A stretch of 64,000 nt of DNA from Mucilaginibacter sp. CSA2-8R (GTDB lineage: Bacteria > Bacteroidota > Bacteroidia > Sphingobacteriales > Sphingobacteriaceae), in the NCBI RefSeq assembly GCF_038806765.1, contig NZ_CP152389.1, forward strand, positions 1,364,001 through 1,428,000, read 5' to 3'. Below the pieces are notes generated by a model that saw only the letters and a list, made by a program, of their open reading frames with translations, ran no database searches and had not been told where the DNA came from. The translations under genes and the position numbers were made by a program. Position 1 is the stretch's first letter. Each line of letters begins with the position of its first letter. Positions 17,927 to 26,444 of this stretch are shown here, in pieces.

Positions 17927-18328
17927 TTGATGAATTTAATATTTACACTTGTGCTAGTAATTCAGTGTTGTTTAATGCAACCCACATCTGATGAGCTGGT
18001 TGGCAACTGGAAAGTTTCAAACGTCACGGTAAATAAAAAGTCGCCGTTAGTTAGCCAAAGCGCTATCTTAAAACAGTTCAAGCCAGCATTATTAAAAGCG
18101 GTATTTTTGATAAAGGCTAATCATCATTTTAGTATAAATAGCCCCAATCCGCAATGGTGAATTCCCGATGGTATATAGAGCTATAATGCTGACGATCATA
18201 TCATCCGGGTTACAGATGACAGTAAAGATAAAAGTAGATTGATTGAAATGTATGTTTTCAATGACAAGACCGGAAATGTCTGCTTTTCCATATCAGAGAC
18301 TCCTTTTATCATCTATGTTCATAAATAA
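17927..18328 (+). pseudogene. lipocalin-like secreted protein gene inactivated by two in-frame stops
   Basis: The first 77 codons give a hydrophobic signal-like start (MMNLIFTLVLVIQCC) and a lipocalin-type opening, DELVGNWKVSNVTV. A TGA at 18158-18160 stops it. Read on in the same frame, the sequence passes a second stop (TAG, 18176-18178) and then continues for 49 sensible codons, SYNADDHIIRVTDD to SETPFIIYVHK, ending in TAA at 18326-18328. The frame is unbroken throughout, so two nonsense substitutions (both could come from tryptophan TGG) rather than an indel explain it. Total original length would be about 133 residues. The assignment to a lipocalin-like family is tentative. Confidence 0.7.
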
Positions 18329-18401
18329 TAGTAATTGTTTCGACCCTCTCATTTTTACAATCGCCTTATCCTTCGCGTTTTAGCGTTTCGCGCCAAAAAG
18401 G

Positions 18402-18409
18402 TATCTTTG
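18402..18409 (+). promoter_or_regulatory. -7 promoter element of the ABC-F gene
   Basis: TATCTTTG matches TAnnTTTG and ends 7 nt before the ATG at 18417. The predicted leader is about 4 nt. Confidence 0.55.
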
Positions 18410-18416
18410 TAGGTAA

Positions 18417-20336
18417 ATGATTGCAATAAATAACCTGACGTTCGAGATCGGTGCGCGTGCCCTTTATGATGATGCTAACTGGCATATTAAACCCGGAGAA
18501 AAAATTGGCCTGATTGGCGCTAACGGAACCGGAAAAACTACGCTACTTAAAATTATTGTTGGCGACTACAAACCAACATCGGGTACTATATCAAAATCTA
18601 AAGATTTAACCATTGGTTACCTGAACCAGGATTTGCTTTCGTACTCGTCTGATAAGTCAATTTTGCATGTGGCCATGGAGGCTTTTGAGCGCCAGAATCA
18701 GTTGCATACCGAAATAGAAAGCCTGCTTAAAAAGCTGGAAACTGATTACAGCGAGGATTTGCTCAATAAATTGAGCGACAAACAACACGAGTTTGAAGCG
18801 CTGGATGGCTACAATATCGAATATAAAGCGCACGAAATTTTGGCTGGGTTGGGTTTTGCCGATGTTGATCAGGAACGTAAGTTAAGCACTTTTTCGGGCG
18901 GTTGGCGGATGCGTGTAATGCTGGCCAAAATACTGTTACAGTCGCCCGATATATTGTTACTCGATGAGCCAACCAACCACTTGGACTTACCATCCATACA
19001 GTGGCTGGAAGATTATTTAAGAGATTTTGAAGGGGCTGTGGTCATTGTATCGCACGATAGATGGTTCTTAGATAAGGTTATTAATCGCACGGTCGAGTCG
19101 CGTAAAGGTAAGCTTACGGTTTATGCCGGCAATTATTCGTTCTACCTGGAAGAGAAAGCCTTGCGGGAGGAGATACAGCGGGGTGAGTTTAAAAATCAGC
19201 AATCTAAAATAAAGCAGGAAGAGCGTTTGATTGAGCGTTTCCGTGCTAAAGCGTCAAAGGCAAAAATGGCGCAATCGCGCATCAAAATGCTCGACAAAAT
19301 GGAGCGTGTTGATGATGTGGATGACGATAACCCATCGGTTAACTTCACCTTTAAGTTCGGTAAGCAATCCGGACGTAATGTTACCACGATTGAAAATATC
19401 AGTAAAAGCTACCCAAATCTCGAGATATTAAAGCATGCCAATGCCATTATTGAGAAGGGAGATAAAATAGCGTTAATTGGTGCTAACGGTCGAGGTAAAT
19501 CAACCCTGTTGCGAATCATTGCTGATGCCGATAAGGATTTTACAGGCAAAAGCGAAACGGGTTATAATGTAACTCAAACGTTTTTTGCCCAGCACCAGTT
19601 GGAATCATTGCATCTTGAAAGTGAGATATTAAAGGAGTTACAGTCATTTGCGCCAAAACATACCGAAACAGAATTGCGCTCTATATTAGGTTCGTTTTTG
19701 TTTACGGGCGATGATGTGTTTAAGAAAATCAAGGTGTTGTCGGGCGGCGAAAAATCGCGCGTGGCATTAGCTAAAGCGTTAACTGCAGATGCCAACTTCC
19801 TTATACTCGATGAGCCTACCAACCACTTGGATATGCAATCGGTAAACATCCTGATACAGGCATTACAGCAATACGAGGGTACCTTTATTGCCGTGTCGCA
19901 CGACAGGTATTTTTTGGATAATATTGCCAACAAGATCTGGTTTATTGAAGATCATCAGATTAAGCAATACCCGGGCACCTATCAGGAATATGAAGAGTGG
20001 CAATCTAAACGTAAGCTGCAGCCAAAAGCAGCAACACCTGCGCCTCAGCCTAAAAAAGAAGAAAAAAAAGAGCCGGTTAAGCAGCAGCCCACCGAAGATA
20101 AATCTAAGCAGCTTAAAAAATTGAACAACGATTTAACCCGGATGGAGCAGCAAATTGCCGATTTGGAAAATGAGGTAAAACAGCTGGAAAACCGCCTGGC
20201 CGATGAAGATATATATAACAACTCTACTAAGCTTAAAGAAACTAACAGCAATTATCAGCAAAAGCAAAGCCAGGTAAAGCAGTTGCAGCAGCAATGGGAA
20301 ACCCTTGCCGAGCAGATTATGGAACTGGAAGCTTAA
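18417..20336 (+). CDS. ABC-F family ATPase (Uup-like, ribosome-associated)
   Basis: 639 residues with two ATP-binding cassettes and no membrane segments, so not a transporter. Cassette 1 has Walker A GANGTGKTT, signature FSGGW and ILLLDEPTNHLD. Cassette 2 has GANGRGKST, signature LSGGEKSR and ILDEPTNHLD. The linker between them (about 240-300) is arginine/lysine-rich. A proline/lysine tether and a coiled coil (about 545-639) follow, as in Uup. Family members act on ribosomes or, for Uup, in replication and ribosome maintenance; antibiotic protection cannot be claimed. A strong terminator follows immediately. Confidence 0.88.
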   Translation: MIAINNLTFEIGARALYDDANWHIKPGEKIGLIGANGTGKTTLLKIIVGDYKPTSGTISKSKDLTIGYLNQDLLSYSSDKSILHVAMEAFERQNQLHTEIESLLKKLETDYSEDLLNKLSDKQHEFEALDGYNIEYKAHEILAGLGFADVDQERKLSTFSGGWRMRVMLAKILLQSPDILLLDEPTNHLDLPSIQWLEDYLRDFEGAVVIVSHDRWFLDKVINRTVESRKGKLTVYAGNYSFYLEEKALREEIQRGEFKNQQSKIKQEERLIERFRAKASKAKMAQSRIKMLDKMERVDDVDDDNPSVNFTFKFGKQSGRNVTTIENISKSYPNLEILKHANAIIEKGDKIALIGANGRGKSTLLRIIADADKDFTGKSETGYNVTQTFFAQHQLESLHLESEILKELQSFAPKHTETELRSILGSFLFTGDDVFKKIKVLSGGEKSRVALAKALTADANFLILDEPTNHLDMQSVNILIQALQQYEGTFIAVSHDRYFLDNIANKIWFIEDHQIKQYPGTYQEYEEWQSKRKLQPKAATPAPQPKKEEKKEPVKQQPTEDKSKQLKKLNNDLTRMEQQIADLENEVKQLENRLADEDIYNNSTKLKETNSNYQQKQSQVKQLQQQWETLAEQIMELEA

Positions 20337-20350
20337 GTTAAATACATAAA

Positions 20351-20387
20351 TAAGCCATGCTGCCCATCAGCATGGCTTAATTTTTTT
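20351..20387 (+). terminator. intrinsic terminator of the ABC-F gene, abutting the next ATG
   Basis: TAAGCCATGCTG (20351-20362) pairs perfectly with CAGCATGGCTTA (20368-20379) around a 5-nt loop, followed by seven T residues (20381-20387). Only one base separates the T run from the ATG of the next gene. Confidence 0.85.
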
Positions 20388-20388
20388 C

Positions 20389-21657
20389 ATGATGAAATCA
20401 CTGGGACTGGTTGGGTTGTTATTAATGCTGTCGTATTATGCATACTCGCAAGGCACGGTTTCTTATACCGATCAGGTTTATCGCGGCAGCATCAAAAGTG
20501 TAGAGTGTTATAACGCTGCCAAACAAGGCTCATTCCCGTTAATCCGTTTCCGTACCAACGAGCAGTTGGTGCTGGCCTTTGATGATTTAGAAGGCCGTAG
20601 CCGCAATTATTACTATACCATGGAGCATTGCGACGCTCAGTGGAACACTTCTCGCTTATCGCCTGCTGAATACCTGCAAAGCTTTACCGAAGACCGCATC
20701 ATGGATTATAACTACTCCAGCGGTACAGTTCAAAAGTATATTCATTACCAGGTAAGATTCCCTAATGCCAACATCAACCCTAAGCTGCCGGGTAATTACC
20801 TGCTCAAGGTTTACGAAGATAATGATCCAACCAGGCTCATTATCACTCGTCGTATCTATGTGGCAGCTAATACCGTGAGCATAGGGGCAGAGGTAGTGCC
20901 GTCGGCCAATGTGGCGCTGCGTGCTCAAAATCAAAAACTTAATTTTCAGGTTACTTATGCCGGCTTAAACGTTCAAAACCCGTACACCGATATTAAGGTG
21001 ATAGCCATGCAAAACGGCCGGCAGCAAACGGCTCAATTAAACACCCGGCCAACCTACATCCGCGGTTCGCAGTTGATATATAATGATGTAAGCATTAACG
21101 ATTTTGCCGGCGGTAACGAGTTTAGGCATTTTGATACCCGTACCCTGAAATTAAATTCAGAGCGTATTGCCCGGATATTTAAAGACACGACCAATACGGT
21201 TTTGCTGTTAGGAGATGCAAGCCGTAACGACGGCGCTTACTTGTTTCAGTATGATATTAACGGCAGTTTTTATATCCTCAACCAGGATGGCCACGACCCG
21301 GCCACGGATGCAGATTATGCCTACGTATATTTCAATTTTACGGCGCCGTTAAACCTGCCCAAAGGCGATATTTACGTTACCGGCAGATTTAATAATTATA
21401 ACTTAGACTCAAACAGTAAGCTGATATACGATGCCACACGTAGCCGCTATAGTCTTGCCATACCACTCAAACAAGGCGTTTATGATTACCAGTACGTTTG
21501 GGTGAACACTGCCACGCAGCACGCAGATAGTAAACCCCTAGAAGGCAGTTTTTTTGAAACCGAGAACGATTATCAGCTATTGGTTTATTACCGGGCACCT
21601 GGCGCAAGGTGGGAGGAGTTGGTAGGCTATCAGTCCATCAATACAGGCAGGCGCTAA
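20389..21657 (+). CDS. type IX secretion system plug-domain protein (DUF5103)
   Basis: 422 residues with a signal peptide (MMKSLGLVGLLLMLSYYAYSQG). The body is beta-rich and matches the family earlier called DUF5103, now linked to the plug of the type IX secretion translocon of Bacteroidota. Segments such as VKSVECYNAA-like and EYLQSFTEDRIMDYNYSSGT belong to its first domain. ATG could be 20389 or 20392. Both lie directly behind the U-tract of the preceding terminator, so transcription must come from read-through or from a promoter inside the ABC-F gene. No other T9SS genes are nearby. Confidence 0.8.
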   Translation: MMKSLGLVGLLLMLSYYAYSQGTVSYTDQVYRGSIKSVECYNAAKQGSFPLIRFRTNEQLVLAFDDLEGRSRNYYYTMEHCDAQWNTSRLSPAEYLQSFTEDRIMDYNYSSGTVQKYIHYQVRFPNANINPKLPGNYLLKVYEDNDPTRLIITRRIYVAANTVSIGAEVVPSANVALRAQNQKLNFQVTYAGLNVQNPYTDIKVIAMQNGRQQTAQLNTRPTYIRGSQLIYNDVSINDFAGGNEFRHFDTRTLKLNSERIARIFKDTTNTVLLLGDASRNDGAYLFQYDINGSFYILNQDGHDPATDADYAYVYFNFTAPLNLPKGDIYVTGRFNNYNLDSNSKLIYDATRSRYSLAIPLKQGVYDYQYVWVNTATQHADSKPLEGSFFETENDYQLLVYYRAPGARWEELVGYQSINTGRR

Positions 21658-21714
21658 CACTAATTACCCGCGTCTAGAAAAGTCTGTCAAGCCTGTAACA
21701 ACCGCTTAAAATAT

Positions 21715-21722
21715 TATCTTTG
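21715..21722 (+). promoter_or_regulatory. -7 promoter element of the acyl-CoA thioesterase gene
   Basis: TATCTTTG matches TAnnTTTG and ends 5 nt before the ATG at 21728, so a leader of 1-2 nt is predicted. Confidence 0.55.
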
Positions 21723-21727
21723 TTGCT

Positions 21728-22255
21728 ATGCAAGCCAAAAAGCCTCAGGATTCTTTAGTGATTATGAACGAGTTGGTGTTACCCAACGATACCAACATGA
21801 TGCATAATTTGATGGGTGGGCGCTTGCTGTACTGGATGGATATTGCCGCGGCCATGTCGGCGCAAAAACACAGTAACCGCTTGGTGGTAACTGCCTCGGT
21901 AGATAATGTCTCCTTTCAGCAATCCATAAAACTAGGCGATGCGGTAACAATTGAAGCCAAAGTTACCCGGGCTTTCAATAAATCGATGGAAGTGCGGTTA
22001 GATGTATGGGCGCAAAATATACCGTCGGGTACCAAAATAAAAAGTAATGAGGCTTATTACACCTTTGTTGCGCTTGACGATGCCGGAAAACCTGTTGCCG
22101 CCCCCGAACTGGTACCCAAAACAGACGAAGAAAAACTGATGTTTGAAGGTGCTTTGCGCCGCCGCCAGCTACGCCTTATTTTGAGCGGCCGTATGGAACC
22201 TAATGATGCTACCGAAATTAAGGCGCTGTTTATGGCGGCCAAACATGAAGTGTAA
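21728..22255 (+). CDS. acyl-CoA thioesterase (hotdog fold)
   Basis: Hydrolyses acyl-CoA to free acid and CoA. 175 residues with the acyl-CoA thioester hydrolase (ACOT/YciA) pattern: NELVLPNDTNMMHNLMGGRLLYWMD at the N-terminus with the catalytic aspartate at its end, then VTASVDNVSFQQSIKLGD. The helical tail (KLMFEGALRRRQLRL) is typical of the family. No operon partner; a second thioesterase of the same fold is at 36695. Chain-length preference cannot be read from sequence. Confidence 0.87.
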   Translation: MQAKKPQDSLVIMNELVLPNDTNMMHNLMGGRLLYWMDIAAAMSAQKHSNRLVVTASVDNVSFQQSIKLGDAVTIEAKVTRAFNKSMEVRLDVWAQNIPSGTKIKSNEAYYTFVALDDAGKPVAAPELVPKTDEEKLMFEGALRRRQLRLILSGRMEPNDATEIKALFMAAKHEV

Positions 22256-22434
22256 CATTACCTAGTAATTACGGGCCTTCTATCTGTTTGTTATAGCTAA
22301 TACTATTCACGTTTAGCTATGTAGTAAAGCTGGCGCATTGCTTTTCACTAAAGCTTTATAGTGCTGGATAATTATTAATGAACACTAGATTTAATTACTT
22401 ACTCAAGATAAATAGGAGTGTGATTTACTCCCAT

Positions 22435-22472
22435 AAAAAAATCCTTGTTAGTTTTCACCAACAAGGATTTTT
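22435..22472 (-). terminator. terminator of the tRNA-Cys/small protein transcript
   Basis: AAAAATCCTTGTT (22437-22449) pairs perfectly with AACAAGGATTTTT (22460-22472) around a 10-nt loop. On the minus strand it ends in a run of U residues. It lies about 27 bp after the stop of the 57-residue gene. Confidence 0.8.
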
Positions 22473-22498
22473 GAATTTTTTAAAATAAGAGCAGTCGC

Positions 22499-22672
22499 TT
22501 ACTTAGCAGAAAGTTCAGCTAAAACCGCATTGTTTTTAGCAATTTGGCTGCTTGCTTTCTCTTTAGAGCGGCTTCCTGGCTGCAGGTTAGTAGCTAATTT
22601 TAAAAACTGTACTTCTAAGCGAGATACGGTTTTATTTCTTCTGTCTTTTCTTTTTAAACGTGTTACGCCCAT
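22499..22672 (-). CDS. 57-residue basic protein downstream of tRNA-Cys
   Basis: A short frame, ATG at 22670-22672 to TAA at 22499-22501. The product starts MGVTRLKRKDRRNKTVSRLE, with about eight basic residues in its first 18, then a helix-like segment ending ELSAK. No membrane segment or cysteine. I recognise it as a small protein type seen in Bacteroidota but cannot name it; its charge suggests RNA or ribosome binding (inference). It lies 32 nt downstream of tRNA-Cys on the same strand without an intervening terminator, and a strong terminator follows it. This supports it being real and cotranscribed. Confidence 0.7.
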   Translation of the reverse strand: MGVTRLKRKDRRNKTVSRLEVQFLKLATNLQPGSRSKEKASSQIAKNNAVLAELSAK

Positions 22673-22704
22673 GGTAATTTCTCTTTAACGGTAAAACCCT
22701 TTAG

Positions 22705-22775
22705 AGGTCGAGAGCGGATTCGAACCGCTGTACAAGGTTTTGCAGACCTCTGCCTAGCCACTCGGCCACCCGACC
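22705..22775 (-). tRNA. tRNA-Cys (anticodon GCA)
   Basis: Read on the minus strand it begins GGTCGGGTGGCCGAGTGGCT. The acceptor stem GGTCGGG pairs with CTCGACC, and the discriminator base is U, as expected for cysteine tRNAs. The anticodon loop CTGCAAA sits on the stem GAGGT/ACCTT, and the T-arm contains GGTTCGAATCC. CCA is not encoded. A -7 element (TATTTTTG) lies 14 nt upstream of the 5' end. Confidence 0.95.
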
Positions 22776-22789
22776 ATTTTATTGGAGTG

Positions 22790-22797
22790 CAAAAATA
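22790..22797 (-). promoter_or_regulatory. -7 promoter element of tRNA-Cys
   Basis: Minus-strand TATTTTTG matches TAnnTTTG, 14 nt before the mature tRNA 5' end, leaving a short leader for RNase P removal. It is placed between the methyltransferase stop (22823) and the tRNA. Confidence 0.5.
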
Positions 22798-22822
22798 ATT
22801 ATTTTTTGTACATGGGCAATAA

Positions 22823-23572
22823 TTATTTTAACCTTTTTCTGCTGATTTCTGAACAAAATAACGCCGTAGCGATAGATACGTTCAAAGATTCAGCCTTGCC
22901 AAGCCTCGGGATAGTGATGTTCTGCGTAATTAATGTTTGAATATCGGGTCTGATGCCGTTGCCTTCGTTGCCCATCAGTATCAACCCCTCACTGCCAAAA
23001 TGGGCGGTATAAATGTTTTCACCATTCAGCATGGCTCCAAATATTGGCAAGTTTAATGCGGGCAATACAGTTTTTAAATCTGTGTAATAAATTTTTACTT
23101 TGGCCAATGATCCCATCGTAGCTTGTACTACTTTAGGGTTGTAGGCGTCTACAGTATCATCTGAACATATGATATGATGAATGCCAAACCAGTCGGCCGT
23201 ACGGATGATGGTGCCCAGGTTGCCTGGGTCTTGCACGCCATCCAGCACTAACGAAAACTTACCTTTCAACGCGTCCGGACTTAGTTGCGGCCATTTGGGC
23301 AGGCTAATTACGGCTAATACTTGCTGAGGAGTGGTAAGTCCGCTCATTTTTTGAAGCTCGACTTCTGTAATCTCCTGAAAATTGATTTTCTTTGATAGAT
23401 TGTGCAATTTTGCATCCGCTGCAACGGTATGGTAAACAATGTTTATTTGGTAACCGGCTGCTATAAACTCTGATACGGATTTATAGCCTTCGGCCACAAA
23501 TAAATGATGTTCGCGCCGAAACTTTTTTTGTTGTAAGGACTTTATTAAACTGATCTGAGATTTTGAAACCAT
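22823..23572 (-). CDS. TrmH/SpoU-family RNA 2'-O-methyltransferase
   Basis: 249 residues. SAM-dependent 2'-O-ribose methylation of rRNA or tRNA by a SPOUT knot enzyme. The N-terminal substrate-binding domain begins VSKSQISLIKSLQQKKFRRE, typical for this family. Three SPOUT motifs are visible: LDGVQDPGNLGTIIRTADWFG, ILMGNEGNGI and IPRLGKAESLNVSIATALF, the last contributing the SAM knot. The exact target nucleotide is unknown. Its ATG (23572) lies inside the divergent TamL-like gene, overlapping by 10 bp. Confidence 0.9.
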   Translation of the reverse strand: MVSKSQISLIKSLQQKKFRREHHLFVAEGYKSVSEFIAAGYQINIVYHTVAADAKLHNLSKKINFQEITEVELQKMSGLTTPQQVLAVISLPKWPQLSPDALKGKFSLVLDGVQDPGNLGTIIRTADWFGIHHIICSDDTVDAYNPKVVQATMGSLAKVKIYYTDLKTVLPALNLPIFGAMLNGENIYTAHFGSEGLILMGNEGNGIRPDIQTLITQNITIPRLGKAESLNVSIATALFCSEISRKRLK

Positions 23573-25944
23573 TTTACCCGGAGACTAAGCTTTACAGCCT
23601 TGCAATATTAAGTATTCTTTTAGCATTTGTAGCAGGTGGTTGCAGCTTAACCCGTGGTGTGCCTGATAACCAGTACCTGGTGCGTAAAATAACCATTGAC
23701 AGTGTTGACAAAGAGTTTTCTGAAGCGTCATACCTGTATGTTGACCGGCTGCAGCAGCCTAACAGCTGGTTTAATCTGCAGTTATATTACCTCTTCAATA
23801 AAAAAGGCAAAAAGGAGTTAGGTGAGCCGCCTGCCATTTTAGACAGCAACCTGGTTGAGTATTCGCGCATACAGATTGAACGTTTTTTGCGTAACAAAGG
23901 CTATGTAAAAGCCACTGTAAAGAGCGATATTAAAACTAAAGACAAAAAAGCTTTCCTGACGTTCACCGCCAAAGAAGGGTCTATGTTCAGGATACGGAAT
24001 ATTCAAGATAGCATCGGCGATCCTAATGTGCAGGTATTGTACCGCATTAACCGCAGGCGTTTCTCGCATGTGCAGCCTGGTAGCCGTTATGATGTGGACA
24101 GCTTGGCATATGACCGTGACGAGTTTTACCAGGTAATGAAGCGTAACGGCTATTATGATTTTTACCGGCAATACATCAATTATAATTATGATACTACGTT
24201 TAATAACAGCGTGGTAGATATTAAAATGATTATTGATAACCCGCCCGGTAAAAAAGAGCATCCCATTTATAAGATTAATAACACCTTAATTACCATATCT
24301 AATCCATACGGTCGCACCGAAGGTAAGGCGGATACCCTGAAGGTAGATTCGCAATTTACGTTTGTTGATTACTCGCGCCGGTTTAAGCCCAATGCCGTTA
24401 CACGTTACATCTTTCAGCAAAAAGGAGATATTTATAACATTGATCAGCAAACGCTGACCACCTCGCGCTTATCCGAGCTAAATGTGTTCCGTAATGTGCC
24501 TAACCCGATTTATAAGAAGCTGCCTGATAGTGTTAACCGGAGGTTAGACAGCCGGATTGACATCATACCGCTCAAGCGTATGTCAGACCGTATCGAGGCA
24601 GAATACCTGCACTCAGGGCCTGCATTTTTTGATTTCTTTTCCAGCTCTGGTTATGGGTTTAACATTGGTAATACGTTTTCGCACCGCAATTTATTTAAGC
24701 AGGCCGAGATATTACAATTGAAGCTGAACTACAGTATCCTGTATGGAGGCAGTCAGTCTGAGATCAGTGGTATACAAAATCAGGATTTTAAGGTGGGGGT
24801 AAATTTGGTATACCCGCGTATTATTTCGCCGTTTGACCTGCCTTTGTTAGGTAAGTATGGGGTGCCGCATACTACGTTTTCTTCCAACTTCCAGTTGTTT
24901 TATCAAAATGGACTTGTAAAAAGGCGCAGCTTTATTAATGCCATTACTTATGATTGGATTGAAACTACCCGCAAACAACACTCTTTTACGCCCATCAGTA
25001 TCGAGTTTACTAACGGAACTATTGATCCGATTGCCCGTCAGCAACTACTTGCTCAAAATCGTTATTCCTATATATATTTGATTGGGCGTACGGTATTTAC
25101 AGCCAGTACGCAGTATACATTTCAGCTTAATGCTAACAAGCTAAACTCATTGGGTAATTTTGTGTATTTCAGAGGGTCGGCAGATATTGGCGGCAATACG
25201 TTAAGCTTACTCACTAAGGCGTTTAATACCAAGCGCGATAGCTTAGGCCAACGCACTTTGTTCGGCTATGCATTTGCACAATATGCCAAAGGTGATGTTG
25301 ATATACGTATTTACCGTCATTTGGGCGAAGGTGAGCGCCAGTTTGTATTTCGTATCAATCCGGGCATTGGCGTGCCGTTTGGCAACAGCGATCAGTTAAT
25401 ATTCGAAAAAAACTTTTATGCCGGCGGTGCTAACGATATACGTGCCTGGTTGCCGCGTACACTTGGACCAGGGCAATTTAACCGGGCCATATATCCGGAT
25501 AAAATAACCCGCGACCGTTTAAAATATCTCGACCAATTTGGTGAGATAAAGATTATTGGCAACCTGGAGTATCGCGGAAAGCTGGTAGACAACTTTTACG
25601 GCTCTAAGCTAAAAGGTGCCTTGTTTGTAGATTTTGGTAACATTTGGCGTTTAAAAGAAGAACCCGGTGTGCCCAACAGTCAGTTTAAGTTCAGCAACCT
25701 TTATCAGTCTACGGCTGTAGGTATTGGCGGTGGTTTACGTTTCGATTTGACTTTCTTCGTGTTCAGGCTGGATGCGGCCTTTAAATTTAAAGATCCGCAG
25801 TTTACCGGATCAGACCAGTACGTGTTAATTAAGCACTTTGATGAGCTGTTTAAAAGCGGTTCGTTTAAACAAACTTATAACGATACCAACAGCGAACCAT
25901 ACCGCTTTATGCAGTTAAACTTTGGTATAGGTTTGCCGTTTTAA
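23563..25944 (+). CDS. BamA/TamA-family outer-membrane protein, TamL-like lipoprotein
   Basis: 793 residues. A signal sequence ends at a lipobox-like AGGC followed by SLTRGVPDNQYLVRKI, the arrangement of Bacteroidota TamL proteins (lipidated TamA relatives). POTRA domains follow (about 35-330), then a C-terminal 16-strand barrel ending in LNFGIGLPF. The barrel family motif region GGANDIRAW is present near 630. The only start that keeps the signal is TTG at 23563; no in-frame ATG precedes the signal. It is a paralogue of the tamL gene at 47649 but is not followed by tamB. The marR gene converges on it 12 bp away. Confidence 0.85.
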   Translation: MKPFYPETKLYSLAILSILLAFVAGGCSLTRGVPDNQYLVRKITIDSVDKEFSEASYLYVDRLQQPNSWFNLQLYYLFNKKGKKELGEPPAILDSNLVEYSRIQIERFLRNKGYVKATVKSDIKTKDKKAFLTFTAKEGSMFRIRNIQDSIGDPNVQVLYRINRRRFSHVQPGSRYDVDSLAYDRDEFYQVMKRNGYYDFYRQYINYNYDTTFNNSVVDIKMIIDNPPGKKEHPIYKINNTLITISNPYGRTEGKADTLKVDSQFTFVDYSRRFKPNAVTRYIFQQKGDIYNIDQQTLTTSRLSELNVFRNVPNPIYKKLPDSVNRRLDSRIDIIPLKRMSDRIEAEYLHSGPAFFDFFSSSGYGFNIGNTFSHRNLFKQAEILQLKLNYSILYGGSQSEISGIQNQDFKVGVNLVYPRIISPFDLPLLGKYGVPHTTFSSNFQLFYQNGLVKRRSFINAITYDWIETTRKQHSFTPISIEFTNGTIDPIARQQLLAQNRYSYIYLIGRTVFTASTQYTFQLNANKLNSLGNFVYFRGSADIGGNTLSLLTKAFNTKRDSLGQRTLFGYAFAQYAKGDVDIRIYRHLGEGERQFVFRINPGIGVPFGNSDQLIFEKNFYAGGANDIRAWLPRTLGPGQFNRAIYPDKITRDRLKYLDQFGEIKIIGNLEYRGKLVDNFYGSKLKGALFVDFGNIWRLKEEPGVPNSQFKFSNLYQSTAVGIGGGLRFDLTFFVFRLDAAFKFKDPQFTGSDQYVLIKHFDELFKSGSFKQTYNDTNSEPYRFMQLNFGIGLPF

Positions 25945-25956
25945 TAGATGTTGATG

Positions 25957-26406
25957 CTATCCGCGAAATTTATCGAGCAGTAAGCTTAGCGAGTTGGCTT
26001 CTTCTTCGGTGAGGTTATGCCTAAATAAATCGGCGGTTTTAAACTCGACGTCCATTTTAGCTAATACTTCCATGCCTTTTTCGGTGATGTGGATATCTAC
26101 CGCACGTCGGTCTGTATTGTTAGTGCAGCGCGATACCAGTTCTTTTTGTACCAGGCGGTCAACAATACGCGAGGCGTCCGACATCTTGTCAATCATGCGC
26201 TCTTTAATCATATTGATGGTGGCTGGTTTAGGGCTCTGACCCCGCAAAATACGCAACACGTTAAACTGCTGGCTGGTGAGATTGTATTTTTCGAAATGAG
26301 AACGATGCAGGTTGCTCATCCAACTGTAAGTGTATGATATATTGATAACCGCTTTATGATAGTTATCTTCAAATTTATCACTCTGAATTTCGTCTTCTAT
26401 TCTCAT
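25957..26406 (-). CDS. MarR-family transcriptional regulator
   Basis: 149 residues with a winged helix-turn-helix: the segment LTSQQFNVLRILRGQSP leads into the HTH, and the wing NNTDRRAVDIHITEKG carries the hallmark DRR. N- and C-terminal helices form the dimer interface. The ligand is unknown. It lies 38 bp downstream of the DUF5522 gene on the same strand, so it may be the last gene of the nusB operon or have its own promoter. I see a CATATTTG upstream that misses the -7 consensus by one base. Confidence 0.88.
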   Translation of the reverse strand: MRIEDEIQSDKFEDNYHKAVINISYTYSWMSNLHRSHFEKYNLTSQQFNVLRILRGQSPKPATINMIKERMIDKMSDASRIVDRLVQKELVSRCTNNTDRRAVDIHITEKGMEVLAKMDVEFKTADLFRHNLTEEEANSLSLLLDKFRG

Positions 26407-26444
26407 ATCAATTACAATTATAACAAATATGATTTTAGCGCGAA

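Noticed and set aside
18158..18178. Programmed recoding of TGA (selenocysteine) or TAG in the lipocalin-like gene
   Set aside because: No visible selenocysteine insertion context, two different stops within seven codons and a non-enzymatic family make decay far more likely.
22257..22434. Possible small gene between the thioesterase and tRNA-Cys unit
   Set aside because: All frames are short and interrupted; no start context or family signal.
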